Positions 46,801 through 60,997 are shown, counted from the stretch's first letter. The stretch is 64,000 bases of DNA from Polydactylus sextarius (GCA_016801845.1 CM028914.1:16782772-16846771), one strand, 5' to 3'. Translations and numbers: made by a program. Notes: generated by a model not told the origin, from the sequence alone.

Positions 46801-49800
46801 TGCAGTTTATCAGCTGATATAAATTATACTGAATGTGAATTATAATGATCTTAAATGAATAACTGTGGAAGATAACAGGGTTTTTGTGACATACACATCT
46901 TCATTAAAATATTATTTCATTAAAATATAAATATGTAGAGAATTTGTTGATTTGTTAAGATTGAAAAGTGGCTACCAAACTAACTTTCCTCTTTATATGT
47001 GTGTAACCTTTCATTGTAAAGTCTGTGTATTTTTATAAAAACAGGCCGTTGCTCTTTCTTATTGCCCCTTTGATGTAGCACTGAATTCACATTAGTCAGA
47101 ACTTGGCCTTAGAAGAGAGGATTTGTTGAATGTTTTGCTGACATTTCTGTATAATCAGATGTGCTTAAAATATCAAAGGTGGCACAGTGATGTGCGGCAA
47201 ACACTTGCATAATATCACCCACTTGTCACACTAATACTTTGCAGCTCCGGGAAGAATGTCACAGAGTCAGGCTTCTGTCTGGTCTGGGTCTGTGAAGTGT
47301 ATTTTAGGGTGGAAATGCTGACAGCAATCATTTCTTATTCAGTCAAAGGGTTCACTCTGCAATATCAATTTTTATTTAATCCACTGTTTTTTTCTTTTTG
47401 TGAAACTGAGACTGTCACTGCATGTCAGACCAAAGGTGGAGGAGTTTCAACATCCTGACGCGTGCTGGACAGTTTAGTTCAAAAGCAATTTTTTAACATT
47501 GACAAAATAGAAAAAAAAAAAACTGAAGTAGTTTACTGGGTTCAGGTGAGGATTTCCCCATAGTATTCTTTGCTGTGATGCCATATCTGTCTCTGAAATG
47601 CCTTTTTGGTTTCTAAATTTTTCTTTTGTCTAATTTTGTTTTGTTCTCCTGGCACTAGCCTTGTTGATCTAGTCTTCGAGAGTTGTCTTCTCAAACATGT
47701 GTTGTCATTTGACTTACAAGAACAATTCTGTGAACTATGAAACCTCTGTAAATCTCTGTTTCACCATTAAAAGTGTGGACTTTGATCCATGGACACGACT
47801 TTGGGTCACAAAAGAGAAAACTAAATGACTTTTACAGACTGAAACAAAGAAGATTGCCTTAACAAGACATAGCTCTCCCATTTATTGCGACTCTCGTAAG
47901 CCTTACACAGAATCGACCTGCCTTTAATAGCTGTGCCTGACTGCTACTCTTCCAGAGTGGCACTGGCACTTGAGCACAGGTAATCCCATGGTATTACAGG
48001 TGGAGATTTACCATTTCCGCCACTGTAGCTCAGGTGGGCTTCGTGTCAGAGTCACTGAGCAAGCTGACTGTGTCACACAGCTGTCAGCAGCACCAAAGGA
48101 TGTCACTACATCTGCGGTGTTCTACATTAATAAGTGTCAGCGGCTCCTTTTCTAGTGCTTACTTGTTTAAGAAAACCACAGAGACAATTGTGCACATTCT
48201 TTAAGCAGTGAATTTGAAGGTTTTTTGAGTTTATAGATGTAACCCAAGTATCTAAAGCTGTTTAAGGTGATGCTTCAGACACGTGTGACATTGTTTGTGT
48301 GTCAGCTGCTCTGAAGTGTTATACCTTTGTATAGGGTAATTTTTCATACTGAGCTGACGGCTGGTGTGACTTCAGCGTGGCAAACTAATTTGATTGTGAC
48401 ATACGATATTTTCTCTGTATATTTCTTTGGTTTTGATCCAAACAGTCATAGTGGCCCCCTTTCATTCACTCTAAATACATACAGTATTGTGCTGGAAATG
48501 ACACTGGGGTAGGTCGATCTAAGACCACCAACGTTGAGGTATATTACACTCATATTTGTCACATTGTGTTATTACAATCTCAGCAGTCATGATTTGTTGC
48601 TTTAAAACCCAGTACCCTCCCCCCAATCACCTCTTCTTTTTCTCCTCTTTTCCTATAATTTATCCCCTCATGCTTTCTTTTTAGGAGCTACGGACTCTCC
48701 AAGCCCTCTTGAATAAAATACAAAATGCCTGCTTTGTTTTTCCAACATACTACAGCGTTCTGCTCAGTTTCTTCCCTGCACATTTTTATTAAATCCTCCA
48801 GAGGGAAAAAAATTGAGTTTTTTTTGGGAGAAAAACAGATTCTCTCTATTCACTACCTTTTTTCTCTGACCAAGACAAAACTACAGACATGTTTGTTTCT
48901 CTTTTGTGTTTTTTACATTTCATTCTCCTTCTCTCTCTAGATCTTCACAAGACAACATAACTGCCTCAGGGATGACTGACAGTGAAAAAAAAAAAACACA
49001 TTTGCAGGGGTACAGGTGTTACAAATGACCTTTAGTGTGTATGTATGTAGTCCATTGTGCATCTGTGTTCGTGTTTTTGCATATGCTGGCTGCTGGCCCT
49101 TTGCAGATAAAGCCTGGTCTTCTGGGGGCCCACTTGTGGCTGGCTGATATTGCCTTTCTGTAATGCCAGGAAGCTTAGGGAGCTGCATGGACCCTTAGGC
49201 ATCAGCCCAACACAATTAAGAACAAGAAAAGCAGCATGTGTGCTGCAAACAGGGACTGAAGGCCACAGTGGTTGCTTTGTTTATATTGTCCTGCTATAGA
49301 TTTAAATGTCTAGACACCATGTAAAATTGTACTTGAATTAAATATTTACAATTTTTGCCTACAGCTAGTAATTTTACCCTTTTCTTCCCTGTTTTAGTTT
49401 TGACAGCTAAATGTTTTGTTTTTATATGCTGAAGATTGTTTCCCCTCGTCTCTCAGCATCAGATGTGACAGGGGATTGCTTATTCTCTTCTGATGAAATC
49501 CTGAGAGGGTACAATACTTAATCTTACAGTAGGTAAAAAAAAGACACAGGCTTTGTGCTGTTTCAGTTTGCTAATTTCAAGACAAAAGACAAAAAAACCC
49601 AAACAAAAACAACAAACAAAGCACAGATTTATTCTGTCATTTTATTTATTTTTTATTACTTATGTGCAGTTTTTGGTTTTAACTGATCACAAAAAATGTC
49701 AGTCAACTACTTAAATGCAGATTTCCATGATGCCCAGACGATGAGTCAGCCTCAGCTGTACTTCGTGTTTTGTGTTAATTGCATAAATTAGGACGCCAGC

Positions 49801-50151
49801 ATGTTAAACTGAGATGATAAACTGGGTAAACATCGTAAACATATTGCCATTCTGACATCAGCTAAATATCAAAGCAACATCACAGAGACGCTAGTGAGGC
49901 TGTGGACTCTGTCTTGTTTTTTAGTTCATTTTTCATTGTATTGGAGTGAAAGCAGAAATCCTAGAGGAATCTATATATATCTAATATGTGGTCGTGTGTA
50001 TAAAAGAGTGGGGGAGTGTTACTCAGGAGTGTTTTTGGCTTGGTAATTACCTCAATTTAATTTCTTAGAATATGGCCTTTTAACGAGGTTGACCACTTAA
50101 CAACATTAAAGGAAACTGAAACAAAAGAAGCAAATGAAGGAAAAGAAAAGC

Positions 50152-50177
50152 AAAAAAAAAAAAAAAAAAAAAAAAAA
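50152..50177. repeat. Poly(A) tract
   Basis: Uninterrupted run of about 26 A on the plus strand, in an A-rich neighbourhood. It could be the tail of an unrecognised retroposed copy, but no body was identified. Confidence 0.9.
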
Positions 50178-52092
50178 TGCAGCAGTGGGAGGATTTAACT
50201 CAGCAGTCCATTTTCATTTAGTCTTACTGCTGCTGTTAAGGTAATATGGAGCTTTTTGGATGAAAATGTACTTGTGTACATTATTTGCTCATTCATCATC
50301 AGTCTAGACATCTTGTATAAGGAATGGGTTTGTACTTTACCTCTTAAATAATATTATATTTTCCTTTATATGGTGTTGGAAAATACAGTTAATGCAGATT
50401 TGTGGGAACACGCACATACAGACACACACACAAAACGAAGCCGCAAACTACCCAGTGGATCGAATTGTCACCCACTTTGCAATGTGTGAGGTGTTGTATC
50501 TGGGAAAACACTTGTCTGTGTGGGATTTATTGGTTGCAGCAGGAGTGTAGGAGCTCATCACTGTCGAGCACGGTGGTGATTATCTGCTTTACAGGCCTAT
50601 TGGCACATTAAAGCGTGACCTGCTGAAAGTCTTTAAGGTAGAGTTTGCAGCAGCACGAAAGAAGGAAATAGTGATCCCACAGGTATAAACCAGGTAAACA
50701 GTGGTTGCAAGACTGACATTAATGTCCCATTTCCTTCATCTTCTCACTCCCTCCACACTCTCATGTTGTTGGGAGTTTTTATCACTGTTGTTTGAACCTT
50801 GTCGATAAGAATCCTGGGTGATTTCTAGCCTGATCAAGCTCCTACAGAACAACAACACCTGTGACTGTTTTTGTCGAATCTGCACCAGATTCAGCATGAA
50901 CACAATACTGGAGGAAAACAGGAGAGATGATGAGTGGGGGTCTGTGTGTGGATGTGGTTAGTGGTGGGTCAGTGTGCATGCTTGCTGTGTTGAGAGGGGA
51001 GAGGGGGGTTGGAAAGAGATAGAGAAAATGTAAGATGTACAGAGGCACTGGCGTTGTGTTCCTGGATCTCATTAGGGAGGTTTTCTTTATCCTCTGCCTC
51101 ACAGGAACTCGTTGTTACACAGTTTGTTTGAGAAGAGCGTGATTGACATCTCAGTAGTGGATCAGGGATTAGAGGTTATTTTGAGGTTGTTAGTGTGGGT
51201 ATGATTGGAGGTATTGATTCCTATTTCTATGGCTGGTTTAATGATCTCAGAGGCTACGGTGAAACTGGTTCAAAGTGGTGAACATGTAACATAAATATAT
51301 TTATTCACAGAAAGATACGCAGACTGAGTGAGTGATGGCTCATTTTGTATTTTTCTCAGAATATCAGAAAAAAACATCTACAGAAAAAGACACAATGACG
51401 CCATGAGTAGATGTATTATTAGATTTTCCACCATATTTATTTTTCTAGTCATTCATCAACAGTACTGTGACAACACGTTATTTTAAAAATACAAATTATA
51501 CATTTGGAATTATATCCATTTCCCTGTAATTTATCTGTTGTAGCGGCAGGTTCAGTATGTTATACCACAGATAATACTATAATCCCATTATAATTCAGTG
51601 TTGTATCTTTTCTCAAACACTCTACACTACAGTACAGTATATATTTCTTGGCAAATACATGTTTTGAGGGTAGACATGTTGAAAGATATTACTTACTGAG
51701 GATTTCACACAGCGGCATTGTTTTTTTTTTTTCAGTGCCTCAAGAGGTTTCAATTGCTTTAACAAAAGCAAAACATTTTATGAGTGACAGGAGATTGGGT
51801 GGTAATTATATTGTCAAACTGGATTATTTTTAACAAAAGGCACTTGTACAGCAATAATAATGCACCATATCTAATTCTTTTAGAACTACTCTGTTGTGAT
51901 GATTACTACTGTTCAGTGCAAGAAGGGATTATATGAAAAATTTCACTATAGGTCTTTGTTGTGTGGTTCATGTGTTCTCTGCAATAGTAGACACATGCAG
52001 TAGTCCTATATAGCTAATTTGGTATCAGTTTGTTGACCTGAAACTGATCTGAGTCTTTGTTTTATCACCTTTGCAACCCTCTAACCTTCCAG

Positions 52093-52419
52093 GGTCACGT
52101 CTTCGTCAGGAAGACTTCCCTCCCCGCATTGTGGAACACCCCTCTGATGTCATCGTGTCCAAAGGGGAACCTGCCACTCTCAACTGTAAAGCAGAGGGCC
52201 GTCCAACCCCCACGGTGGAATGGTACAAAGACGGGGAGCGCGTCGAGACGGACCGTGACAACCCACGCTCGCACCGCGTTCTGCTGCCCAGTGGGTCCCT
52301 CTTTTTCCTACGCATCGTCCACGGACGGCGGAGCAAGCCCGATGATGGCAGCTACGTATGTGTGGCCCGAAACTATCTGGGCCAGGCGATCAGTCACAAT
52401 GCATCCCTGGAAGTAGCCA
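52093..52419 (+). CDS. robo2: Roundabout receptor exon 2: Ig domain 1 (robo2-like)
   Basis: Robo proteins are single-pass receptors on growing axons and migrating cells that bind Slit and give repulsion. Ig1 is the main Slit-binding domain. The exon starts after aaccttccag and reads SRLRQEDFPPRIVEHPSDVI, then a full I-set Ig domain with Cys in TLNCKAEG, Trp in VEWYKDGE and Cys in GSYVCVARNYLG, then an Asn glycosylation sequon (NAS), ending SLEVA plus one base at donor GCCA|GTAAGT. Phase is 1 at both ends. By residue comparison from memory it is closer to ROBO2 (VIVSKGEP, YKDGERV, GRRSKPD) than ROBO1. The last base A predicts Ile next, as in ROBO1, and fish robo3 cannot be excluded, so the family is certain but the paralogue is not. 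Ig2 and later exons lie beyond the window. Confidence 0.9.
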
Positions 52420-54299
52420 GTAAGTTCTGTTGGTGTTTGGATATTTTACATGTTTGAAATTAGATGAATAGAAATACATATAAATGACCACACTCAAACA
52501 TTCAGAGAGCTACCACATAATCAAGAGGCTTTCGCTAACACCCAGTGTACATGACGTATGAGATCTCTTTTCTCATACATGTCTGCTATGATCACAATTT
52601 ATTATCTTTACACTTCTATCTCAACCAATGATATTGATCTCATTGTACTTGAAACATAATATGGAAATCTAAAAGGCTGTTGTTGTTTGTTACATTTGTT
52701 TCAGTCTGGTTAATGTTTATGACTGAATGACAGGTGGAAGTTCACTATGTGACCCACCTGTCAGACGTGGCAACAGCTGTGTGTTTGCTTTAATGTCCAG
52801 GTTTAAACAAGGGTTGAGTGTGTTCTCAACAGGTGATAGTGTCTACTTGCTGAATCGTAGAGTTGCAAGTCTGAAGTGTTGCCAGTTAAATGCTCTTTCC
52901 CTGCTGCGTGTCACAGCCAGAAATCTGTAAGGTTGCATGCAGCAGCCATATGTATGTGTACATGTGTGTATAGGTTAGCTGTGAGTGATGGAATGAAGCC
53001 TGTGGAGAATCAGAGGGCAGAGAGCAAAAGGTCATGGCTTACGACCATCAGAATAGGGTAAGTGCAGATGGTCCGTAAATCCCTACGGAGCACAGGTTTT
53101 GCAAGTCTGAAAACTCTGGGAGCAGAGTGGAAAACAACAAGAGAAAAGAATTCACAGAAAGAAGGAAGTGTTGGTGATAAGGGTTAACAGCCGTGCCCTT
53201 ACACACTGCACTGCACCCCCACCTTTACTGTTGATCCCCTGGTCTGCTCAGCTGCATCAGCTTGCGGAGTTATACCCAGGCTTGGTCTCTAGGGCAGATA
53301 TTCTGCAAAGGTTTTAGAATAATAATACCCCCCTAGTATCCGTTTCACCTTTTGAATTATAATGAAAGAGATGGTCAAATGGTATGATGGTAATGCAACA
53401 TCAGCACTCCTTCCATGAGAAGCTAAGCCCTCTAGGGGGAGAGTTTATTACTGGGAGTTCACTAAATTTACTGCCAGGTTTTAAGGTCGAGGGGAGGGGG
53501 ACACAGAGAGGACTTGTTGAAGCTGCCTGGATGAGTTATGTCTCCCTGCTTCATCCCTCAGAGGTCGCTCAGATTCATGGGTCACCCTGGGGCTGGAAGG
53601 TAAAACAGAATCCCCTTTGGCAAATGCTGCTGAGTTAGTGAGTTTAGGCGAGCAGTGAGAAGCCTGGGAGTGTGAAAAGGAGGATTGACCTTAATGTGTC
53701 ACTAGGTGTGTCAAATCATTTGTCTAGCCTTGTTAATGTGTCAGTTGTTAATTTTGTGTAATAAACACTGAAAGTTTTCTTTGGCTAAAAGAAACTGAAG
53801 GCAAAATAGTGACTTGGTTTTGAACTGACGTGTTCTGGTCACTCTTTTGCATTATTCACAGTAAGTTACTGTTTTAAAATAAATTGCTTTGACATTCAGC
53901 CCGTGCACACACATGGTATCATCAAATTACCATCATGTTTCACTTATTATGTTTGTCACTCAGAAATCACTTAGGGAATAATACTGTGTGACAAGGTGCT
54001 AATAATAGAGTTGTAGGGGCAATTATTTTCCAAGAAAGCATTTTGAGTGTGTTATTGTTATTCTGTTGTGTTCTTCTGTTATTATATTGTAACTGTATCA
54101 TAAAATCCTATCACAGAAGCCTATGCTTCATAAATTATCAATCCATAATTTCTTTCTATGTTGACAACATCAAACCAATACTGTTATGATTCACTTAGTT
54201 ATAATCATTCTGGAGTACCATGAAATATTTTACGACTCAACTGAATCCGCATGATAAAAATTCATATATGCCACAATAGCTGCATGGTTCATAGCCCCG

Positions 54300-54630
54300 T
54301 TGGTCAGTGAATAGGGCTTCCAGATGATGGATGATAGTGGTTGACGATCTGTTGACATTCCTTCTAACAACACCATGAGGTTGGTGTCGCTAGAGTTTGC
54401 GAGGTTGAGGTATCAACTGTAGTTTTGAGTGAAAAGCCTCAATAATTGGTTGCACACCCATACCTGCAAAACTGATATTCTTAGAGCTAATAGCAAATGC
54501 TAACATAACATTGGTGACTATGGTCAGCACTGTACCTGCTTAGCATCAGCATGTTAGCATGATAATGTTAGCATCAGTCTAGTAGCTCTGCAAATGCAAA
54601 TGTCTCTGTATCTGAATGATTCAGAAGAGT
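54300..54630 (-). repeat. Teleost interspersed repeat copy, minus orientation
   Basis: Read on the minus strand it has 'gctaacatgctgatgctaag' followed by 'caggtac', then 'ttttgcaggtatgg', a 'ttgaggcttttcactcaaaa' block and 'caacctcatggtg', in the order known for the same family as the copy at 26790-27410. Confidence 0.65.
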
Positions 54631-56276
54631 TGAACCCCACAACAGATGTGGGTAATTAATTTATTTACAATAAATAAATAAATAAATAAAAATATTGCCA
54701 AAATTAAATGTTTGCATAGACAATAGCTGCATTACATTGATTATGGCACAAGTCTGTTAATTGCATACTCTATGATCTGCACATATCCCTAAATACACAT
54801 ACTGAACAGTCACATGTAATTTAGATGATTGATTGTCATGAATATCATGTCACTTATTATAATATGATGAACATGATGAGTGCCCACCCCCTTAGGAAAT
54901 AGAAAACACTGCAGCACATTGACATTTCATTCCTTGTTGACAAACTCAATATGAAAGCTACAGTAGATAATTACTTGCCTATAAAAACCTTAACTGAATT
55001 CCAGTTTCAAATTTACTACTTACTTTTTGTGCTGCTGTTATGTTTAAGCAAAGCAATGGAGAGATGATGAAAAGTAGGGGGACGGCTGACAAAAGACAGT
55101 GTTGACAAAAGACAGATGCAAAGTGATGGGGCCAGGAAAGGAGTGACAGAGACAGATGGGAACAGAGGAGAGAGAGGAAGAAGTGTCTGTCCTTCAAGGC
55201 ACAGAAGAGAAACTTGTTTGCAGAAAATTGAGGTGACGCGGTAGAGACAGTGACAGATGTAGTATATGCCGGTGCCTGAAGCGTGACCATAGCGTTGAAA
55301 TACTGTGTAAGCACACACAACATGCTCACGGACATGTGCACGTACACAGACTAGTGCAGCCATTTCTGAAAGTGAAAGACTTGAAATGAGAAAAAAGAAT
55401 AAAAAAAGACATATAACTTAGTTCCTATCCAATAAATGTCACAGAAGACACTCAGCATACATTTTTTTTCTGTTGCTGCAGGGACCCTAGAGGACCCTGG
55501 GAAATGAACATATGTCCTATTGACCTCAGCCACTTGATTCAATCATGGAGCGCTTTATTGAGGTGAAGGCAAAGTCACAGCCTGTGTACTCTAAAGGTTA
55601 TTGGATAGTAGACCTGTTTTAGGTTCAGTAAGGGAGACGAATAAATGTTATTCTTAAACTAATTGGACACTGCCATTTGCTGGAGGAAAGTGAGGCTGGT
55701 GGCAGAGCTGAAGGTTAGACCACAACACTGCAGTAAAGTAATGAGCCACAAGGATAGACAACTATGCTGCCTCACCACTTACTCTTCTTGTATATGTAAG
55801 TATAAGAACAGAAATCCAGCAACACCTCTGATTCCTCTGTCAGTGCAACTTCCAGGAGGCAAAACTGATAATCTGCAAAAAAGAAAAGAAAAGAAAACAA
55901 AAACTCAACCAACCATTCTGTGGTTTTAGCTTCTCCAGTGTAAGGATATGCATTTTTTTCTCTGATTCATATTAAACATTAAATATCTGGGTTTAGATGG
56001 TATGATTTGACAAAACAAAACATGAACAGTTGAGCATGAAAGTTTTTTCTTTACCTTGGAGTTTGAAAAAAAAAAAAAAGAGAAAAACTCTTTACTCATA
56101 CAAGTTTACTCATCAAAGTCTGTTTACAAGTGTTGTGGATTACCACTGTAGATGAGAAAAAAAGTTTCACAAAGCTTTTTGTAGTTGTACAGCCCAAGTT
56201 GCCCAAAGTCTGATCAATTTCACTTGAGGCTGCATTAGTTGAAGCTGAAGAGTACAAGTTTGAAAGTGGAAAAAAG

Positions 56277-56295
56277 AAAAAAAAAAAAAAAAAAA
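56277..56295. repeat. Poly(A) tract
   Basis: Run of about 19 A, interrupted just upstream by one G. Confidence 0.9.
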
Positions 56296-56356
56296 TATAA
56301 GGAGTGCTGGCTGAGAATGAAGTGAGTTTATCAGACCAATGGAGCCTGCTCCTTAT

Positions 56357-56381
56357 AGCTGCTAGCTTGAGGCTAGCAGCT
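56357..56381. repeat. 10-bp perfect inverted repeat, 5-nt spacer
   Basis: AGCTGCTAGC-TTGAG-GCTAGCAGCT. The spacer TTGAG can also pair with the CTCAA that follows the right arm, giving two competing hairpins. Confidence 0.9.
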
Positions 56382-59300
56382 CAAGGCTACATCAGCTGCT
56401 ACTAGCACAACACAGTACATCATCCAATCTTTGAAGACACTGTCCGAGGGCAAGTTGCATCATGGGTGATGTGGGATGTAGATCTGTCACCTGTACCAAG
56501 AAAAACAATATTGTCAAATAAGAAGAGGATATCTCTCTTTCTGTTGCATCAGTTTTAATCCCTCGTTTTTCAAACTGACCATCATGAGTCTGACATCTTT
56601 ACAAGAGTGAAATACTAAAGTGAATGAGTGTCTTTAATTTCAGATTAAGCCTTCAGTCACATCTCATAATCTTCCTCCACGAATGGCGTTTCCTCAGTCA
56701 GAGAAGCTTAAGTTAAAATATTTTATCGGCTAAATGTGTAACTGTTTAATAGAGAAAATAATAAATATTCTTTTTTAATTCACACATGGAAATCCATGTT
56801 TTTGTGTGCATTTTCAAAGAAACTGTGCAATTGCAGACCAAGAGGAAAGATTTCTTTCACTGTCAACCAGTAACCCAATAACTTAAATGAAAATACTCCA
56901 GTGTATCATGCATGTTTAAACATTCTTCCAACATATATTATTAAGTCACAATTTCTCCATTAGTAGTTCTATTTTATCATCTGAAATGTATGCAGTATGG
57001 TGTTCTTTGTATATCTTAAAAGTGGAAAATCAGTGGAAGACGTGTGATGGTAATTGCATGAATGTATTAACATGATGGACATGTTCAGTGTAACACCATA
57101 CTCTCTGAAGTGGATCATGGGATATACGCAACTCAGTCAGACTGTGAGATTGACAGCTCGCAGTGGGACCCCTGGTCTGTCTCTCTGTCTGCTCCTCTTT
57201 GATTATAATCTTAGGCTGGAAACGAACGGGTTGTAGTAGACGTATGAAGCAGTTTAGAGAGAGGCGGATTCTCCGAGGTCAGGTTCCCCCTTCGGATGCC
57301 CCTATCCATTAACTAATGGTTCCTCACTTCAAATGGTTGCCACTGTCACTGACAACATCCTGCCTGTCGTCACTCTGGATAAACACAATGAAAAAGTCTA
57401 AGTGGCACTAGAGTGGAATGTCTCAGGAAAGTTGTCATTTTTTCTCCATATGGATGAGCATTATTTGATAGACAAGCACTGGCGCATTGTAAATACTCTT
57501 TATCCGCAGCCGCAAAGACAGATATCAGTGTTTATTTCCAATTGCCTGTGACAGTTTGTGGATGCTGTGCTAGCTTCTCGTTCTTCTTCATCCTGTTTTA
57601 TTTTGTCCCAGTTGGCCAATGGTTAGATCAGTCAGCAGTAAGTATCACACTCAGGGGACAGCTGGACTGTGTATACAGTCTGGAGACTGGGGCGAGTGCA
57701 CTGCAAGTATTGTCTAAACAATTTTAGTCACTATATTCCCCTGGGCTCAGCGTTTCCAAGAGCCAGATTTGTGCCAGAGTGTCAGGACGTAGGGAAAGAG
57801 TTTGTTTGGCTTGAAGCGGCACGGTGAAGGGAGAAGAAGGGGAAGTACTCAAGAGTCTTTGACAAAGACCATATGGCCTCTGGCTGTGTGGCAATATTAT
57901 CAGAATGTAAAGTAAAATATGTATATGTGTCAACAGAAACAACAGTGGCTGCTTTTGCAGCAAAGAAAAGACTGACCTTCATATCTCAGTCCTTCCTTGA
58001 CAGATTATTGAACTGTATCATTAATTATAACCACCTTGATATTTTCGACGATTTCCCTGACAAAAGGACGTAGCATTTTGTAATAGTGATGTGTCGTAAC
58101 CTTGTCAAGCAGAAAAAAGAAACCGCTGAATCCAGCTGCATGTGTGCTAATAAGCTGCCACATATTGTGAATTATCAGCATTGTTGTAGGCTCCTCTTCA
58201 TTATAGATGTATGAAGCCTTTCTTTATCAGGTATGTGTGTGCACATTTTTTGTCCACTTCTTTTTGTGCTTAAGGAAGTCGCTGATGAAAAGAGACAGAA
58301 GGACCACAGAAGGGAAAAAATGGAGACTGCTGGAGTCAAATAAAAAAATCTGTCTTTTAAAGACAGATTTTGGATTGTACACTCCTTTATGGCCATATGT
58401 GGAGAGCATTCTTATGCTTGGGTAACTGTTCATTTTTTCTGCATCACCCTCACCCTGCTCCAAATCAGTGGGTATCATTTTGTTGTTAATGTATTCACTT
58501 CTTGATTGTTGCTGGGGAGAAACTGTTTGGCTCGGCCCATTTCCCCCCAGCACTAAATCTTTCCCCAGTCTGCTCTGAACCTCGGTGCTGGTCACAGTTC
58601 TCTGCAGCCCCTGGGCAGTAATGCAGCTAGATTTTATCCATTTCCAATAAAACGCCATGCTTGTTGTGTCAGGTTACTCTGATGTCATATGGGCTTTTTT
58701 TTAAAACTCTTTTGCTGATTTGTAACATGACGAAAGAAACTTCCCAGGGCCAAAATAACCAGTACTTGTGTGCAGAACTGCAGAACTGTTTCTAACAACT
58801 GAAATTAATTAACAGTGAAAACACATCATGAAGTCACAACTTACAAAAACAGTGACATAAACTATGATAAGCTTAGCATGCCCTGTATTTTACTTGTGAA
58901 TTTGTCAGTGTGGAATAAATTAAGGGCTTTAAAGCATGGTTGAGTAATCCTGCTGTCACTGACAGGAGAGGAATGCTTTTGCATTTGCTGAGATATTAGA
59001 CTTAGCCATCGTCTATCTGTCATTCCATAACGCTGCAGTGTACAGCAGCCACCAGCCACATCTGTGCTTGGGGTTGAAGATTGTGTTGCTTTTTCATTCC
59101 AATCTTAAGTTGGTTTTCATTTCCCCAAGTTTTCTGTCTGCTTTCTAACAGTATCTGCTCCGTGTGATGTCACATCAAGCACTAAAAGTTAAGCGTGAGT
59201 CTGTAAAAGTAAAAGCACACACTCACACAAACACTTAGTTCACCCTCCAGGGTGTAAAAATGACAAATGATCACTCACCCAGATGTGCACTATGTAATTG

Positions 59301-60791
59301 TGGTTTGATGATTGTCAGGGTTTATGATTCAAATGCCAACTTTTTGGACTATCATTAAGGTAATCAAAATTCTTATGTGATCTACTATAGATGAAGTCTT
59401 TACTTTGTCACTGCCAACAATAATCAAATATTCTGAATGAATACCAGACAGCCAAATTGCTCTGCAAAGAAATTCAGCTCTGTGTTTATTGTCTCTTTTA
59501 AACACATTTGAAGCAATAGACTGTAGACAAATACATCCCTTCATCAACATTCACTTTTTGTTGACATAGTGAAATAATGCTATTACAATGAAATGCTTTG
59601 CTTGCTCTCCGTTTATTGTTGTTCTCTTGATGTTGCCCGATCTTTTAGTTTTAATTCGTGCAAATATCATTGGTTCTCTGTCAACATTGAGGGAGAACTT
59701 GTCTCAATGCATCCAATCAAATGCCACCACTGTAAACCATAACCCTGAAGCATCACTATTCTATCATAGACAGAGCAGATGGTCACAATAAGCCAGTGCC
59801 GGCAGCCTGTCACACATCATAAACACAGCTAACGTCTCCCTGACAAACATGAACATGTCTTGTACATGTTGAATGAGCTTCAAACAAGCATATCAGTCCT
59901 CCTACCTGAGCAGTACTGTAAGTCATTTGCCCCTGCCCTCTGATATAACCTTTGGAGCATCTCCTTAAATAGCGTTCCTACAGTAGCAGGCATACTTTAG
60001 TGTACACGAAGGGTGCTGGTAGATTTTAGGCATAAAACTACTTAGTTAGGTATAAGATTATCCAACTATTCCTTATCTATAACACCGACCCTGTTGAATT
60101 CTGTGGGAGGAAAATAGGACTCCCTATGCTGGTCACGGTCATCGTTAAAATAAATTAAAAAAAAAAAGAAAAAAAGATGATCATTGGTTTCACATGGGAA
60201 ATGTACAGTCATTACCGGTGTGAAAGCCTTTTTGAACCATCCATCCACTAAAAAGCTCCTCTTAAGATGGACTTTGTTGCTAATGACACAACAACGACCT
60301 CTTTTCAGAACAGTCTTAAACAAACATTTACGAAGACTAAACAACATAAAATTGCTTTGTTTACCTGAATGATACAGTAAATATCATCTCCATAGCAATG
60401 AACAATGAGATGCTATTATGAAAATAAATGAAAAATTATATGTTGAGAATGTAAACTGATTGAATATTACATTCTAAACATGAATATTTAAGTAAATCAT
60501 GCATAAATGTGTGGCTGATGAAAGAAACAGTGTTGGGCAATCTCTGATACACTACACTTGACTGAATACTATATCAGACTATAGTATTTCAAAGACACTA
60601 CACCACAGAGAAGCAGTGACAGTGACAGACTCTTGATATCTGAGATGTGAGCTCTTGCTGGTGCAGCAGTAGCGAGTTTGTTTATGCAGTATTGCTCCCC
60701 CTGCTTACCCGCCACCACCAAAGATTCTGGTATCTTCTCTAATAGGCCGTAGATGTGGTGATTTATAACATGCAGCAAAATAGGGGACAAA

Positions 60792-60793
<2 letters not shown>

Positions 60794-60833
<40 letters not shown>

Positions 60834-60859
60834 GATAGAGAGAGAGAGAGAGAGAGAGG
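60794..60859. repeat. (GT)n and (GA)n composite microsatellite
   Basis: About 18 GT units, a short agggata spacer, then about 11 GA units. Confidence 0.97.
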
Positions 60860-60966
60860 TGGTCTCTCAATGGAAACCTGAATAATGAGATGAACAATTC
60901 CAAGTCACCGCAACCATTCCTGTGCCTGGCTGTCATTTCTGCATTACCTATTTTCTGCCATTTTCG

Positions 60967-60997
60967 TCCTCCTCCTCCTCCTCCTCCTCCTCCTCCT
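60967..60997. repeat. (TCC)n microsatellite
   Basis: About ten TCC units, homopyrimidine on the plus strand. A minus-strand poly-Gly frame across it is an artefact. Confidence 0.96.

Larger units (their letters stand above)
35108..52092 (+). other. robo2: robo intron (17 kb)
   Basis: Long intron typical of robo1/robo2 and unlike the compact mammalian ROBO3. No other coding exon was recognised. It carries poly(A) and (TA)n tracts and AT-rich blocks with homeodomain-like TAATTA words near 37640-37900 and 40900-41150 that may be enhancers, plus a palindrome with AP-1-like sites at 43801-43851. Confidence 0.75.

Noticed and set aside
52057..52092. ATG at 52071 as the start of the Ig1 frame
   Set aside because: It precedes a strong acceptor (aaccttccag) at 52092, and the Robo family junction GSRLRQEDF starts exactly after it; the ATG is intronic.
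54979..55363. Two overlapping minus-strand frames of 115-122 residues
   Set aside because: Low-complexity Leu/Ser-rich translations of a purine-rich stretch, no recognised family.
58227..58658. 143-residue minus-strand frame
   Set aside because: No domain or splice context; ends in a His-Thr stretch; intronic chance frame.
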